In this document: one piece after another, positions 17,267 through 25,179 of the stretch
Layout: each line of letters opens with the position of its first letter
Position numbering within the stretch: the first letter of the stretch is position 1
Source: Pacificispira sp002696645
GTDB lineage: Bacteria > Pseudomonadota > Alphaproteobacteria > UBA8366 > Aestuariispiraceae
DNA length: 64,000 bases
Assembly (NCBI RefSeq): GCF_048892425.1
Contig: NZ_JBLZHU010000008.1
Location: 124,001 to 188,000 of the forward strand
Reading direction: 5' to 3'
The notes under the pieces: model-generated
What the model saw: only the letters and a program-made list of their open reading frames with translations
Databases searched by the model: none
Told to the model about the DNA's origin: nothing
Made by a program: the position numbers and the translations under genes

Positions 17267-17968
17267 ATGAGCGATACAAAGCGGGGTCCAGCAGCCCTGA
17301 TGCTGCTGGCCAGGCTCGATTCAAGGCGCCTGCCGGGAAAGGGTCTGATGGATCTGGGTGGGCGCACAGTGCTGGGCCGGGCCATTGATCGCCTGCGCCG
17401 CTGTCATCATGTATCGGACATGATCCTGGCCACCAGCGATCGCGCCCTGGATGATCCCTTGCAGGCCTTTGCTGAGGCTGAAGGCATCGGCTGTTTCCGG
17501 GGCGATGCGATGGATGTCGCAAAACGCTGCACGGATGCCTGCACCGAATTTAATTTGGACTGGTTCGTCAGGATCTGTGGTGACAGTCCCTTTGCCGATC
17601 CTGCCGTCGTGGACCAGGTTTCCCAAAAGTTCCTGGACAGCGGTGCAGACCTTGCCACGAATGTTTACCCCCGATCCTTCCCCATTGGGGCCAGCGCCGA
17701 GGCTGTATCAAAGGCCGCGATGCAGCGTATCTTACGCGCAACCCCCGATCTTGCGTATCGGGAACACGTGACACTGTACGCGTACGAACATCCCATCGAC
17801 TTTTCCATAGTCAGCGTACAGCCAGAAGATCTGGATTACGAGGCGATGTCTATTGCTGTGGATACACCGGAAGATCTGGCCCGCGCCCGCCGCCTGATTG
17901 CCCTGCTGCCAGATCCGACGACGGCAACCCTGGCAGATATCCTGAAGCTCCAGCCGCAACTGTCTTAG
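17267..17968 (+). CDS. SpsF/NeuA-type cytidylyltransferase
   Basis: The 233-residue product has the nucleotidyltransferase signature ARLDSRRLPGKGLMDLGG, then VSDMILATSDRALDDPL and the acidic RICGDSPFADP motif, and the late MSIAVDTPEDLARARRLI segment. This is the SpsF / CMP-sugar synthetase fold, which activates an acidic or modified sugar with CTP. The ATG at 17267 is separated from the epimerase stop by one base. With the aminotransferase and epimerase it suggests a CMP- or CDP-activated surface sugar; the final product is unknown. Confidence 0.85.
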   Translation: MSDTKRGPAALMLLARLDSRRLPGKGLMDLGGRTVLGRAIDRLRRCHHVSDMILATSDRALDDPLQAFAEAEGIGCFRGDAMDVAKRCTDACTEFNLDWFVRICGDSPFADPAVVDQVSQKFLDSGADLATNVYPRSFPIGASAEAVSKAAMQRILRATPDLAYREHVTLYAYEHPIDFSIVSVQPEDLDYEAMSIAVDTPEDLARARRLIALLPDPTTATLADILKLQPQLS

Positions 17969-18002
17969 CGCCAATCCGGGCGAACGCTGAGATAAAAGCT
18001 CT

Positions 18003-18104
18003 CTCATCCTGAGGAGCGAAGCGTCTCGAAGGATGGGCCCTCTGGAAACACAGGACTTACAGCCCCTCCTTCGAGGCGGTGCTATCGTGCCACTTGAGGA
18101 TGAG
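18003..18104. repeat. Dispersed palindromic repeat (CTCATCCTGAGG family)
   Basis: The element starts CTCATCCTGAGGAGCGAAGC and GTCTCGAAGGATG, and ends CTCCTTCGAGGCGGTGC with GAGGATGAG, so its outer ends are inverted copies of each other. Sequences of this type are scattered between genes of many alphaproteobacteria. It is 35 bp past the cytidylyltransferase stop. Confidence 0.75.
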
Positions 18105-18125
18105 GATGGTTATTGGCTGAAGCAC

Positions 18126-18209
18126 CGTCATTCCCGCGAAGGCGGGAATCCAGGGCCACCCGCATAAATCACACCAGCTGCCCCTGGACCCCGGATCAGG
18201 TCCGGGGTA
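18126..18209. repeat. Second dispersed repeat with two palindromes
   Basis: ATTCCCGC-GAAG-GCGGGAAT (18130-18149) and ACCCCGGA-TCAGG-TCCGGGGT (18188-18208) are perfect hairpins of a widespread intergenic repeat class. They fill most of 17969-18295 together with the preceding repeat. They may act as transcript ends between the convergent gene sets on either side. Confidence 0.75.
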
Positions 18210-18295
18210 ACCGCTTTGTCAACAGGCGCCCCCAGCGCGCAGACCGTGATGTAATCTGTTAGAATTGAAAACAGCCCCCTGCATCACAGCGCCTT

Positions 18296-19306
18296 TCATA
18301 TCAGATCCATACCCCGGGTCTTAGGCGCGCCATTGCCGTCGATGGGCATGGCCCAGGCTTCTTCCTTGAAATCGCCAAAGCTGAAGCGCTTGCTGGAGCC
18401 GTCTGGAAACAGATAGGTCGCGCTGCCGTCTATCGGGTCATAGATCGCGGTATAGATGGTCCCGAACCCATTATGATAGGCGTTGGTGTATAAAGGCGGC
18501 TTTCGGAAAGCATCCACCAGTTTCGGGAATGTGACTTTATCATCTTCCAGACGGAACCTAAGGAACTGCTCGCGCTCCAACGTGGCGGTCGCGCGTGCAT
18601 GGTCGTGCCATTCTATGCGTCCCTGATGATTGGTGGCATAAGCAACGGATTTGATCACGGGACGGCTGCCCGGCGCCAGATAGGCGGTCGTGAAGCGTCC
18701 CTTCTTATCAACCACCGTCACATTATAGGCCATATGGGTCGGCACATCGGCCAAGACTTTTGCAGCGTCCTCCACCGTCGCACAGAATTCCAGAATGTTG
18801 CGCAGGATAACGGGGATACCAAATCCCTCCCCCACGGCGCGGCGGCCCCCAAACGTCAGGCTGACAGCCAGCCCCTTCTCGTTCACCCCATCCAGCACGC
18901 CCCACAGGCAATCGGTCATCGCAATGACCTTTGTGCCATTCCAGGCGCTTTCCATGATAACGCCATCGATCAAAGCCGGGCTGTAATCATAATTGCGCAC
19001 CAGTTTCGGACCATCGCCCAACCAGACGATCTGACTGCAGCCGGAGATATAGGCTGGCGGTCGCCACAGGCTGAGGAAACGCGCCGCCAAGTCGCCCCCA
19101 CCGGCCAGATCACACAATCGGTCATAGGTCGGCAATAGACGGGGCATATGGGCTTCCAAGGCCTCCTTACAGGTCAGCCAGGTCGCGCGCTGCTCCAACC
19201 CATCAGAGAGATACCAGGCCCGATAGGCCGGCCAATATCTCTCAAACAGGGTCTGCCACTTATCGCCGGGCTTCTTCTCAGAAACCGACTGGAAATAAAG
19301 GTCCAT
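18296..19306 (-). CDS. C45-family peptidase / acyl-CoA:6-APA acyltransferase-like protein
   Basis: The 336-residue product resembles the N-terminal-nucleophile acyltransferase (AAT) family: an N-terminal helical part (KWQTLFERYWPAYRAWYLSD), then AYISGCSQIVW with a Gly-Cys pair at about 89-90 that would be the self-cleavage site and catalytic Cys, followed by VRNYDYSPALIDGV, TDCLWGVLDGVNEKGLAVSL and VILRNILEFCATVEDAAKVL. Relatives form or cleave amide bonds. The frame is open to 19492, overlapping the upstream gene, but the ATG at 19306 behind GGGGAAG fits the family start. It is the last gene of a four-gene operon. Confidence 0.82.
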   Translation of the reverse strand: MDLYFQSVSEKKPGDKWQTLFERYWPAYRAWYLSDGLEQRATWLTCKEALEAHMPRLLPTYDRLCDLAGGGDLAARFLSLWRPPAYISGCSQIVWLGDGPKLVRNYDYSPALIDGVIMESAWNGTKVIAMTDCLWGVLDGVNEKGLAVSLTFGGRRAVGEGFGIPVILRNILEFCATVEDAAKVLADVPTHMAYNVTVVDKKGRFTTAYLAPGSRPVIKSVAYATNHQGRIEWHDHARATATLEREQFLRFRLEDDKVTFPKLVDAFRKPPLYTNAYHNGFGTIYTAIYDPIDGSATYLFPDGSSKRFSFGDFKEEAWAMPIDGNGAPKTRGMDLI

Positions 19307-19410
19307 GTCTTCCCCGTCCGTCCCCTGTGTCAGGGGACCGGACCGATACGGTCCTTCCTGTTCCGGCACGCCCAGAAACTGGGTTCCGAAAGCTGTACTT
19401 TCTGTGCCAA

Positions 19411-21204
19411 TTACAGAATCTTGTATGCCCCAGCGGTCGGTGCCGGTTGTAAGCCCCGCCCCTTGAACTTCCCGCGCATTCCATTGATCCATTTCTTGGC
19501 CCGCTTATTCAGCTTGAAGTTATCGGTCATAAGGCGGCCGCGGGTCACCAGAATGCCAAGGTCAGCCCCTTCATACCGATAATCTCCAACCCCGGAAATT
19601 CTCAGGAAAAAGGCTTCATTCTCGCTGGCAACCGCACGGCGGTGATAGTCAAATCGACTGAAATCGATACTGCCATCAGGGTTCATACGATAGATGCCAC
19701 TTTCAGGGGCTTCGGTGATGATGTCCACCGAATCCTGTGTATGTTTCATGACATATTGGGACCAACTGTCGATATTGTCCGGATCAGCCCAACGGTCATT
19801 CAGAGCCTCTACATCCAGTTCAAACGGCATCCCCGAAAATTCCAGCAAATGGAACAGGAATAGCGGCGCATCCGCATGGGCGAAGGCGGCATGATTGGTC
19901 ATGGAAGACGCCCCGGTAATGCGCGGGTTCAATTCCCCCAGATACATCAGGCCACTGTCCATATCGATCAGGAAATCCAGCTCGAAATACCCGCGATACC
20001 CTTCTTTGCGCAGCTGCTCCCCAAATTTATAGGTGTATTCACGGGCCTGCTGGCGGATTTCCGGTGTGAAGCTGGCATCAAAAATCTCATTCCCGCACCA
20101 ACCGCCTTTATAGGGGGTCAGTTCCGGGAACCCGACCAGTTCGGTCATCAGCGGCCCCACAATGGTGCCCGCCTTGGTCGTGCAGGCTTCAATCGCCGAC
20201 CCACGGCAATTGATGCGTTTCATAACCTTGATTTCACCCTGACCGATGATTTCGGACTGATGCTTCTTGAAATCCTTTTCAGTGGAGATGAAGAAGGTCG
20301 TATGACCGGAATCGCCAAAGGCAGACTGCAGCACCAGATGCTCACCCAGCCCCTTTGATACCTCGCGCAACTGCTCATAGCTTTCAATCTTAGCCAGGAC
20401 GTTAGGCACCGATGGTACGCCCGCCTTGTCACCGATGCGCACGGTGATGATTTTGTTATCAACCCTGGTGCGCAGCTTCGCTTTCGGGAACCAGACATCC
20501 ATCTTGGCCTTTTTCGCCAGCTTTTCCGTTTCCTCGTCAAACATCAGGAAAACCGATTTAGGATTTTTCCCCATGGCGCTGACGGTATCCAGCACTTCCT
20601 TATGCTGCAGCAGATAATTGTTGATATCCTCAATCGACTGGAATTCGGCATGGGGCGCTTCATTGGGAACGAAGACGTTCGGGTGACGCCCGTCATAACA
20701 GTCTATATAATTGATATATTTAAAGTTCTTAACCCATTCATCCATGCCCAACAGGTTAAAGTTGGTCGCACTAATGAACACGATCGGTGTTTCATTGCGA
20801 TGGAAATACCGCCGTATATCCGACATGCCTTTCAGGACTTTCTTTTCCCGTGGCACGCGCTTTTTCGTTCCCGGCTTCAACGTCGCCTTTTTCGCGACAG
20901 GCCGCTTGACCGCAGCCTTCGCCGCGACTTTCTTAGCTAATGCCTTTTTCACTGTCGCTTTTGGTGCGGTTTTCTTTGCTGGTGTTTTTTTAGTAGCCGC
21001 CTTCTTAGTAGCGGCTTTTTTCGATGCCGCCTTCTTCACAGTTGCCTTCTTTGTGGCTGCTTTCTTCGTCGCTGCTTTTTTGGCAACGGCCTTTGGCGTC
21101 GGAGTGGTCGACACAGGTTTTGTCGTCAGGGCTTCTGGAGCCCCACCATCGACGGCGACGGCGGCTTTTGTTGATGTCTTCTTTGCAGTGGCCTTCTTAG
21201 CCAT
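19411..21204 (-). CDS. ATP-grasp ligase with N-terminal histone-H1-like Lys/Ala tail
   Basis: The 597-residue product has two parts. Residues 1 to about 125 are a low-complexity tail of AATKK, AAKK and TVKK repeats, like histone H1 or bacterial Hc1/AlgP-type tails. From about 130 on is an ATP-grasp enzyme of the biotin-carboxylase/carbamoyl-phosphate-synthase fold: LREVSKGLGEHLVLQSAFGD with SGHTTFF, then EGYRGYFELDFLIDMDSG and LYLGELNPRITGASSMTNHA, the metal-binding Glu and Asn. ATP-grasp enzymes join a carboxylate to an amine or similar nucleophile. No biotin-attachment domain is nearby. The tail could bind nucleic acid or polyanions, which is inference. Confidence 0.85.
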   Translation of the reverse strand: MAKKATAKKTSTKAAVAVDGGAPEALTTKPVSTTPTPKAVAKKAATKKAATKKATVKKAASKKAATKKAATKKTPAKKTAPKATVKKALAKKVAAKAAVKRPVAKKATLKPGTKKRVPREKKVLKGMSDIRRYFHRNETPIVFISATNFNLLGMDEWVKNFKYINYIDCYDGRHPNVFVPNEAPHAEFQSIEDINNYLLQHKEVLDTVSAMGKNPKSVFLMFDEETEKLAKKAKMDVWFPKAKLRTRVDNKIITVRIGDKAGVPSVPNVLAKIESYEQLREVSKGLGEHLVLQSAFGDSGHTTFFISTEKDFKKHQSEIIGQGEIKVMKRINCRGSAIEACTTKAGTIVGPLMTELVGFPELTPYKGGWCGNEIFDASFTPEIRQQAREYTYKFGEQLRKEGYRGYFELDFLIDMDSGLMYLGELNPRITGASSMTNHAAFAHADAPLFLFHLLEFSGMPFELDVEALNDRWADPDNIDSWSQYVMKHTQDSVDIITEAPESGIYRMNPDGSIDFSRFDYHRRAVASENEAFFLRISGVGDYRYEGADLGILVTRGRLMTDNFKLNKRAKKWINGMRGKFKGRGLQPAPTAGAYKIL

Positions 21205-21233
21205 AGGTTAGTCCCCCATTTTCTCTGTTCGGT

Positions 21234-23918
21234 TTATTTCTTTGCGACGTCTTTTAACGCCTTTTCTGTGAATACGCGCAGTCCCAGTTCCGGGCGATAG
21301 CCGTGAATTTCCTTCACATCCAATGCCCGCATATATTTCAGAATTTCGATGCTCAGGACCTGCCCTGGCACCAGAATTGGGAATCCCGGCGGATAGGGAA
21401 TGATGAAGGTCGATGATACGATTTCCCGGCCTTTGGCCATTTCCGCATCCAGGCTGCCATCTTCCAGGCTTAAATACTCACAATTTTCCTGATCATAGGC
21501 CAGGAAGTACGCGGTGCGAATATCGCCTTCTGCCGTATCCGCACTTTGCCCTTTTTGGGTATTCTTTGCACGGAAAGAGTCATGGAAGCGGCTGAAATCC
21601 GGTTGCGGCGGCAATTCTTCCAACAAGGATGTCACCTGACGATTATGCAGCGCCCGTTCGACCGGTGAAGAATCATCCAGCCGTTCGTCCAGTTCCGCTG
21701 AGATCTTCACCAGAACTTCTATCAGATAAGCGACCGAGGACCGTGTGGTCCCGATATTGGTCATGAACAAGACCGTATTGCGGGATGTCTTGTTGATCTG
21801 AATCCCGTACTTGTCCATCAACTCCTTATTCTTAAATGTATCGCCATCCAGTCCTGTTTTGCCGATCAACAGCGTGACCCGCGTCGCATCCAGCGCGAAT
21901 TCATCCTTCGCCCAGGCTTCCCAGATGTCGGCCCAGCCATGTCCAACCTGATAATAGGATTCCATGCCGCTTTCTCGGTATTCGGCTGGAATCATATCGC
22001 TGGCGGTCAGGACGCGGAAATATTTACTTAACAAGGGATGGGTCGCGACTTTCTCGCGCAGAACCATGGCCATTTCGACCTGCTTCTGAACCATCTCGAA
22101 GCCTTCCAATTCCACCTGCCGGCGCCCCACATCCAGAGACGCAACGATCTGATAATTTGGCGAGGTTGATGTGTGGGTCATATAAGCTTCGTGGAAGGAT
22201 TCCTCTGCCTTGGATTTGTAATCCTGATCATGAATATGGATCATCGACCCCTGACGCAGACTGGTCAGCGTCTTATGGGTTGATTGGCAGGCATAGACAC
22301 GAACCCGCACCTTGTCTGGATCGGGCATCAGGCGTTGATCCAGCCAAGTGGACTCTTTCTCTGGCCCCGCCTTGTCAAAAGCGGCCTTCCAGGCCTCGTA
22401 TTGCTCCCGGTACTCACCGGTCTGATAGCGTTCCCGCAACATCGCCGCATTATGCATCGCGGTGCGCTGACGATAGGTCGGCCCGAAACGGGCAAAGGCA
22501 AACCATGCCTCATCCCACAGGAAGACCAGGTCTGGCTTAATCGCCAGGCATTCTTCCATCACCCGCTCAACGTTATATACCAGTCCATCGAAGGTACAGT
22601 TGGTCAGCAACAGCATCTTCACCCGGTCCAGCTTTCCCGCCTTCTTGAGTTTTAGCAACTGATGCTTGATCTCGCGCAGCGGGACCGCGCCATACATAGA
22701 AAATTCATTCAGCGGATAACTGTCCAGATAGACAACCTGCGCACCAGCCAGGACCATTCCATAATGATGGGATTTGTGGCAATCACGGTCTACCAGAACA
22801 ATATCGTCCGGCTTCACCAATGCCTGAACCACGATCTTATTACAGGTCGAAGTTCCGTTGGTAGCGAAGAATGTATGCCGTGCCCCAAATGCCCGGGCTG
22901 CTGATTCCTGAGCATGCTTGATTGGCCCATGGGGATCCAGCAGTGAATCCAACCCGCCAGACGTGGCAGAGGTTTCCGCCAGGAAGATATTCATCCCATA
23001 AAAGTCGCCCATATCCTTGATCCAATGGGACTTGGCGATGGATTTTCCGCGGCTGATCGGCATTGCATGGAAGACGCCCGTCGGCTGTTTGGAATATTCC
23101 TTCAGGGCGGTGAAGAATGGTGTCTTATAGCGCGTGTTGACGCCGCGCAGAATATTCAGATGCAGCTCCATATAGTCTTCCTGGTTATAGAAGACCCGGC
23201 GGCAATTATCACAGACACGCCCGGCAATATCCTCCACGGACTGATCCGTGACCATATAGATATCCAATTCCGGGCGCAGCTTTCCAATAGCATAGGCCAG
23301 ATTGACACCATATTCCTCTGGCGGCAGATCATCGAATGTCTCGTCGCCAAGCCGGTTCAGATATCGCTTCAACATCGGCAAATCATGGCGCGACTTGTAG
23401 GGGAAACCGTAACGGACAACGACAGCCTGAATATTGTGATTGAACAACACACCAATCAGCGCATCTTCAAAGCTGCCGACAACCACGCTTTCATAGACAA
23501 AGGAATCCTCTGCCCGGCGCTTGTCTCTGAGCGACCGTTTCAGTGTGGTTTCCTGATGCGGTGACAGGTCATCGACAATCATCACTTCGAAATAGGGACG
23601 ATTGCGCGCACGCTCTTCAGCGGTATCGGACCGCTCGTCATTGTCTTCATCATCTTCGGTGGGTATGACATGGATGTGGCGGCTGCGATAGCTGTCGGAC
23701 ATCAAGGCCCGCGTGATACGGGCGACTGTGTGAGTAAGCGTCGTGAATTCCTGCTCTTCAAACATAGTATGCAGACGCTCGAAGGTGACCCGTCCAGGAA
23801 AGGCCCAATAGCTTTCGATGGGTTCCAATTTGTGCAGCAGGTCTTCAACAACCTTGTGCATGGGGGAGCCCGGATCGCGACGCTCTGCCACCATCAGGCG
23901 CGCAGCCGCGTTCTTCAA
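21234..23918 (-). CDS. Orn/Lys/Arg decarboxylase (fold type I, PLP-dependent)
   Basis: The product (894 residues from the first standard start) has an N-terminal receiver-like wing domain (about 100-230), then the PLP domain: FFATNGTSTCNKIVVQALVK, DRDCHKSHHYGMVLAGAQVV, LVFLWDEAWFAFARFGPTYR and the PLP lysine in ACQSTHKTLTSLRQGSMIHI. Substrate among Arg, Lys and Orn is not decided by eye. The start is odd: 23918 is a TTG, and the frame stays open for about 50 codons upstream without ATG, GTG or TTG. A CTG at 23999 behind AAGG would add 27 residues. The next gene starts 29 bp downstream. Confidence 0.9.
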   Translation of the reverse strand: MKNAAARLMVAERRDPGSPMHKVVEDLLHKLEPIESYWAFPGRVTFERLHTMFEEQEFTTLTHTVARITRALMSDSYRSRHIHVIPTEDDEDNDERSDTAEERARNRPYFEVMIVDDLSPHQETTLKRSLRDKRRAEDSFVYESVVVGSFEDALIGVLFNHNIQAVVVRYGFPYKSRHDLPMLKRYLNRLGDETFDDLPPEEYGVNLAYAIGKLRPELDIYMVTDQSVEDIAGRVCDNCRRVFYNQEDYMELHLNILRGVNTRYKTPFFTALKEYSKQPTGVFHAMPISRGKSIAKSHWIKDMGDFYGMNIFLAETSATSGGLDSLLDPHGPIKHAQESAARAFGARHTFFATNGTSTCNKIVVQALVKPDDIVLVDRDCHKSHHYGMVLAGAQVVYLDSYPLNEFSMYGAVPLREIKHQLLKLKKAGKLDRVKMLLLTNCTFDGLVYNVERVMEECLAIKPDLVFLWDEAWFAFARFGPTYRQRTAMHNAAMLRERYQTGEYREQYEAWKAAFDKAGPEKESTWLDQRLMPDPDKVRVRVYACQSTHKTLTSLRQGSMIHIHDQDYKSKAEESFHEAYMTHTSTSPNYQIVASLDVGRRQVELEGFEMVQKQVEMAMVLREKVATHPLLSKYFRVLTASDMIPAEYRESGMESYYQVGHGWADIWEAWAKDEFALDATRVTLLIGKTGLDGDTFKNKELMDKYGIQINKTSRNTVLFMTNIGTTRSSVAYLIEVLVKISAELDERLDDSSPVERALHNRQVTSLLEELPPQPDFSRFHDSFRAKNTQKGQSADTAEGDIRTAYFLAYDQENCEYLSLEDGSLDAEMAKGREIVSSTFIIPYPPGFPILVPGQVLSIEILKYMRALDVKEIHGYRPELGLRVFTEKALKDVAKK

Positions 23919-24064
23919 TTTGCTCCAGCTATCATTCCGTAATTGAGAGGCGGAATAATGCGCGGTTAGATCCCCTGGCCCGCTGCGGCGAATCGCCAGT
24001 GCCTTGCCTTCTTTTGCTCCCGGTTTTCCGCCTTTTGGGGCGGCATTCTTTTTGGACTCACTCG

Positions 24065-25054
24065 TTAGCTTTGCGATCGGTTTGCTCCATTTATTGTATC
24101 AACGGCGTGCAGGCGCATACCGCCTGGGCCGGCAGGCTCTCCCAATGGCTCTGAAACACCCCTGTCCAAGGTTCCAGGCCGCATGTCCAAGCCTGCCCGA
24201 GACCCTCTTTGAGGCATTTCGAGGGGGCCAAGACTGTAAAGATAGGATGTGTCGGCATAGGTCGGATCATAAATCGAAAAATAGACGCTGCGGTCACGGA
24301 AACTCTTCTGCGTCTGCCCCAATCCTTTAAGGCCGGTTTCCCGCTGGCGACGCACCAGGGTAAGATCCACCTCAATCGGGATAATCTCTTCCTGCCCGGC
24401 GGCTTGATACAGAACGGTTCCGGACGGGTCCACGACACAAGACCGTCCACATCCCCCGGCACCCAATCCATTGATATCAAATATATAGCATTGGAACATG
24501 GCCGCCGACGCGCGGGCGATGGACAATTCCACATCACGATCAATGGTTCCGGTCAGGACAGGGTGCAGCAAAACCTCGACCCCCTGTGCTGTCAGGGTTC
24601 GTGTCGTTTCCGGAAACCAGATGTCATAACAGATCGAAACCCCAAACCGCCCAACGTCTGGAACATCGAAGATCAGAAACTCTGTCCCTGCCTCGATACC
24701 GGCCTCATATGGGCGAAAGGGAAACATCTTGCGATAGCGCCCGACAATCTCCCCCTCAGGATTAATCACGATCGCTGTATTGTAGATTTTATCGCCAACA
24801 CGCTCAAAAATTGAACCTGGCAACAGCCACACACCATGGGCGCGCGCCATTTCCTGAAAGATTTCTTCTGCAGGTCCAGGCAGAGTTTGCGCATGCTCCG
24901 GCAAAGGCCCATAAGGTGCGAGTTCTGAGAACATGACCATCTGAACCCAGGGAAACCGGGCTATGGTTAGATCAAGGCGCTGTCGGATCGCTGTAACATT
25001 TTCAGCGTATGCTCCAACATGCATTTGAACTCCGGCAATCGCAAAGGGTTGCAT
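24065..25054 (-). CDS. Carbon-nitrogen hydrolase (nitrilase superfamily)
   Basis: The 329-residue product carries the Glu-Lys-Cys triad of the superfamily: Glu in MVMFSELAPYG, Lys in GRYRKMFPFRP and Cys in VSICYDIWFPETTR. Members hydrolyse or form amides, including N-carbamoylputrescine amidase in polyamine synthesis. The C-terminal 60 residues extend beyond the core fold. The ATG at 25054 follows GGACGGAAGAG and gives the typical start MQPFAIAGVQMHVG; an ATG at 25108 is the alternative. It is the first gene of the operon with the decarboxylase, ATP-grasp and C45 genes. Confidence 0.88.
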   Translation of the reverse strand: MQPFAIAGVQMHVGAYAENVTAIRQRLDLTIARFPWVQMVMFSELAPYGPLPEHAQTLPGPAEEIFQEMARAHGVWLLPGSIFERVGDKIYNTAIVINPEGEIVGRYRKMFPFRPYEAGIEAGTEFLIFDVPDVGRFGVSICYDIWFPETTRTLTAQGVEVLLHPVLTGTIDRDVELSIARASAAMFQCYIFDINGLGAGGCGRSCVVDPSGTVLYQAAGQEEIIPIEVDLTLVRRQRETGLKGLGQTQKSFRDRSVYFSIYDPTYADTSYLYSLGPLEMPQRGSRAGLDMRPGTLDRGVSEPLGEPAGPGGMRLHAVDTINGANRSQS

Positions 25055-25179
25055 TCGGGCGCTCTTCCGTCCGTAGTTATTATTATCTGCATAGGACACC
25101 ATAGGCATCCATGCTTGTAAACAATCGGATTCTGGACAGTGACGGAACGGTTACAAAGGGGCTTGTTCAAACCACCCTA

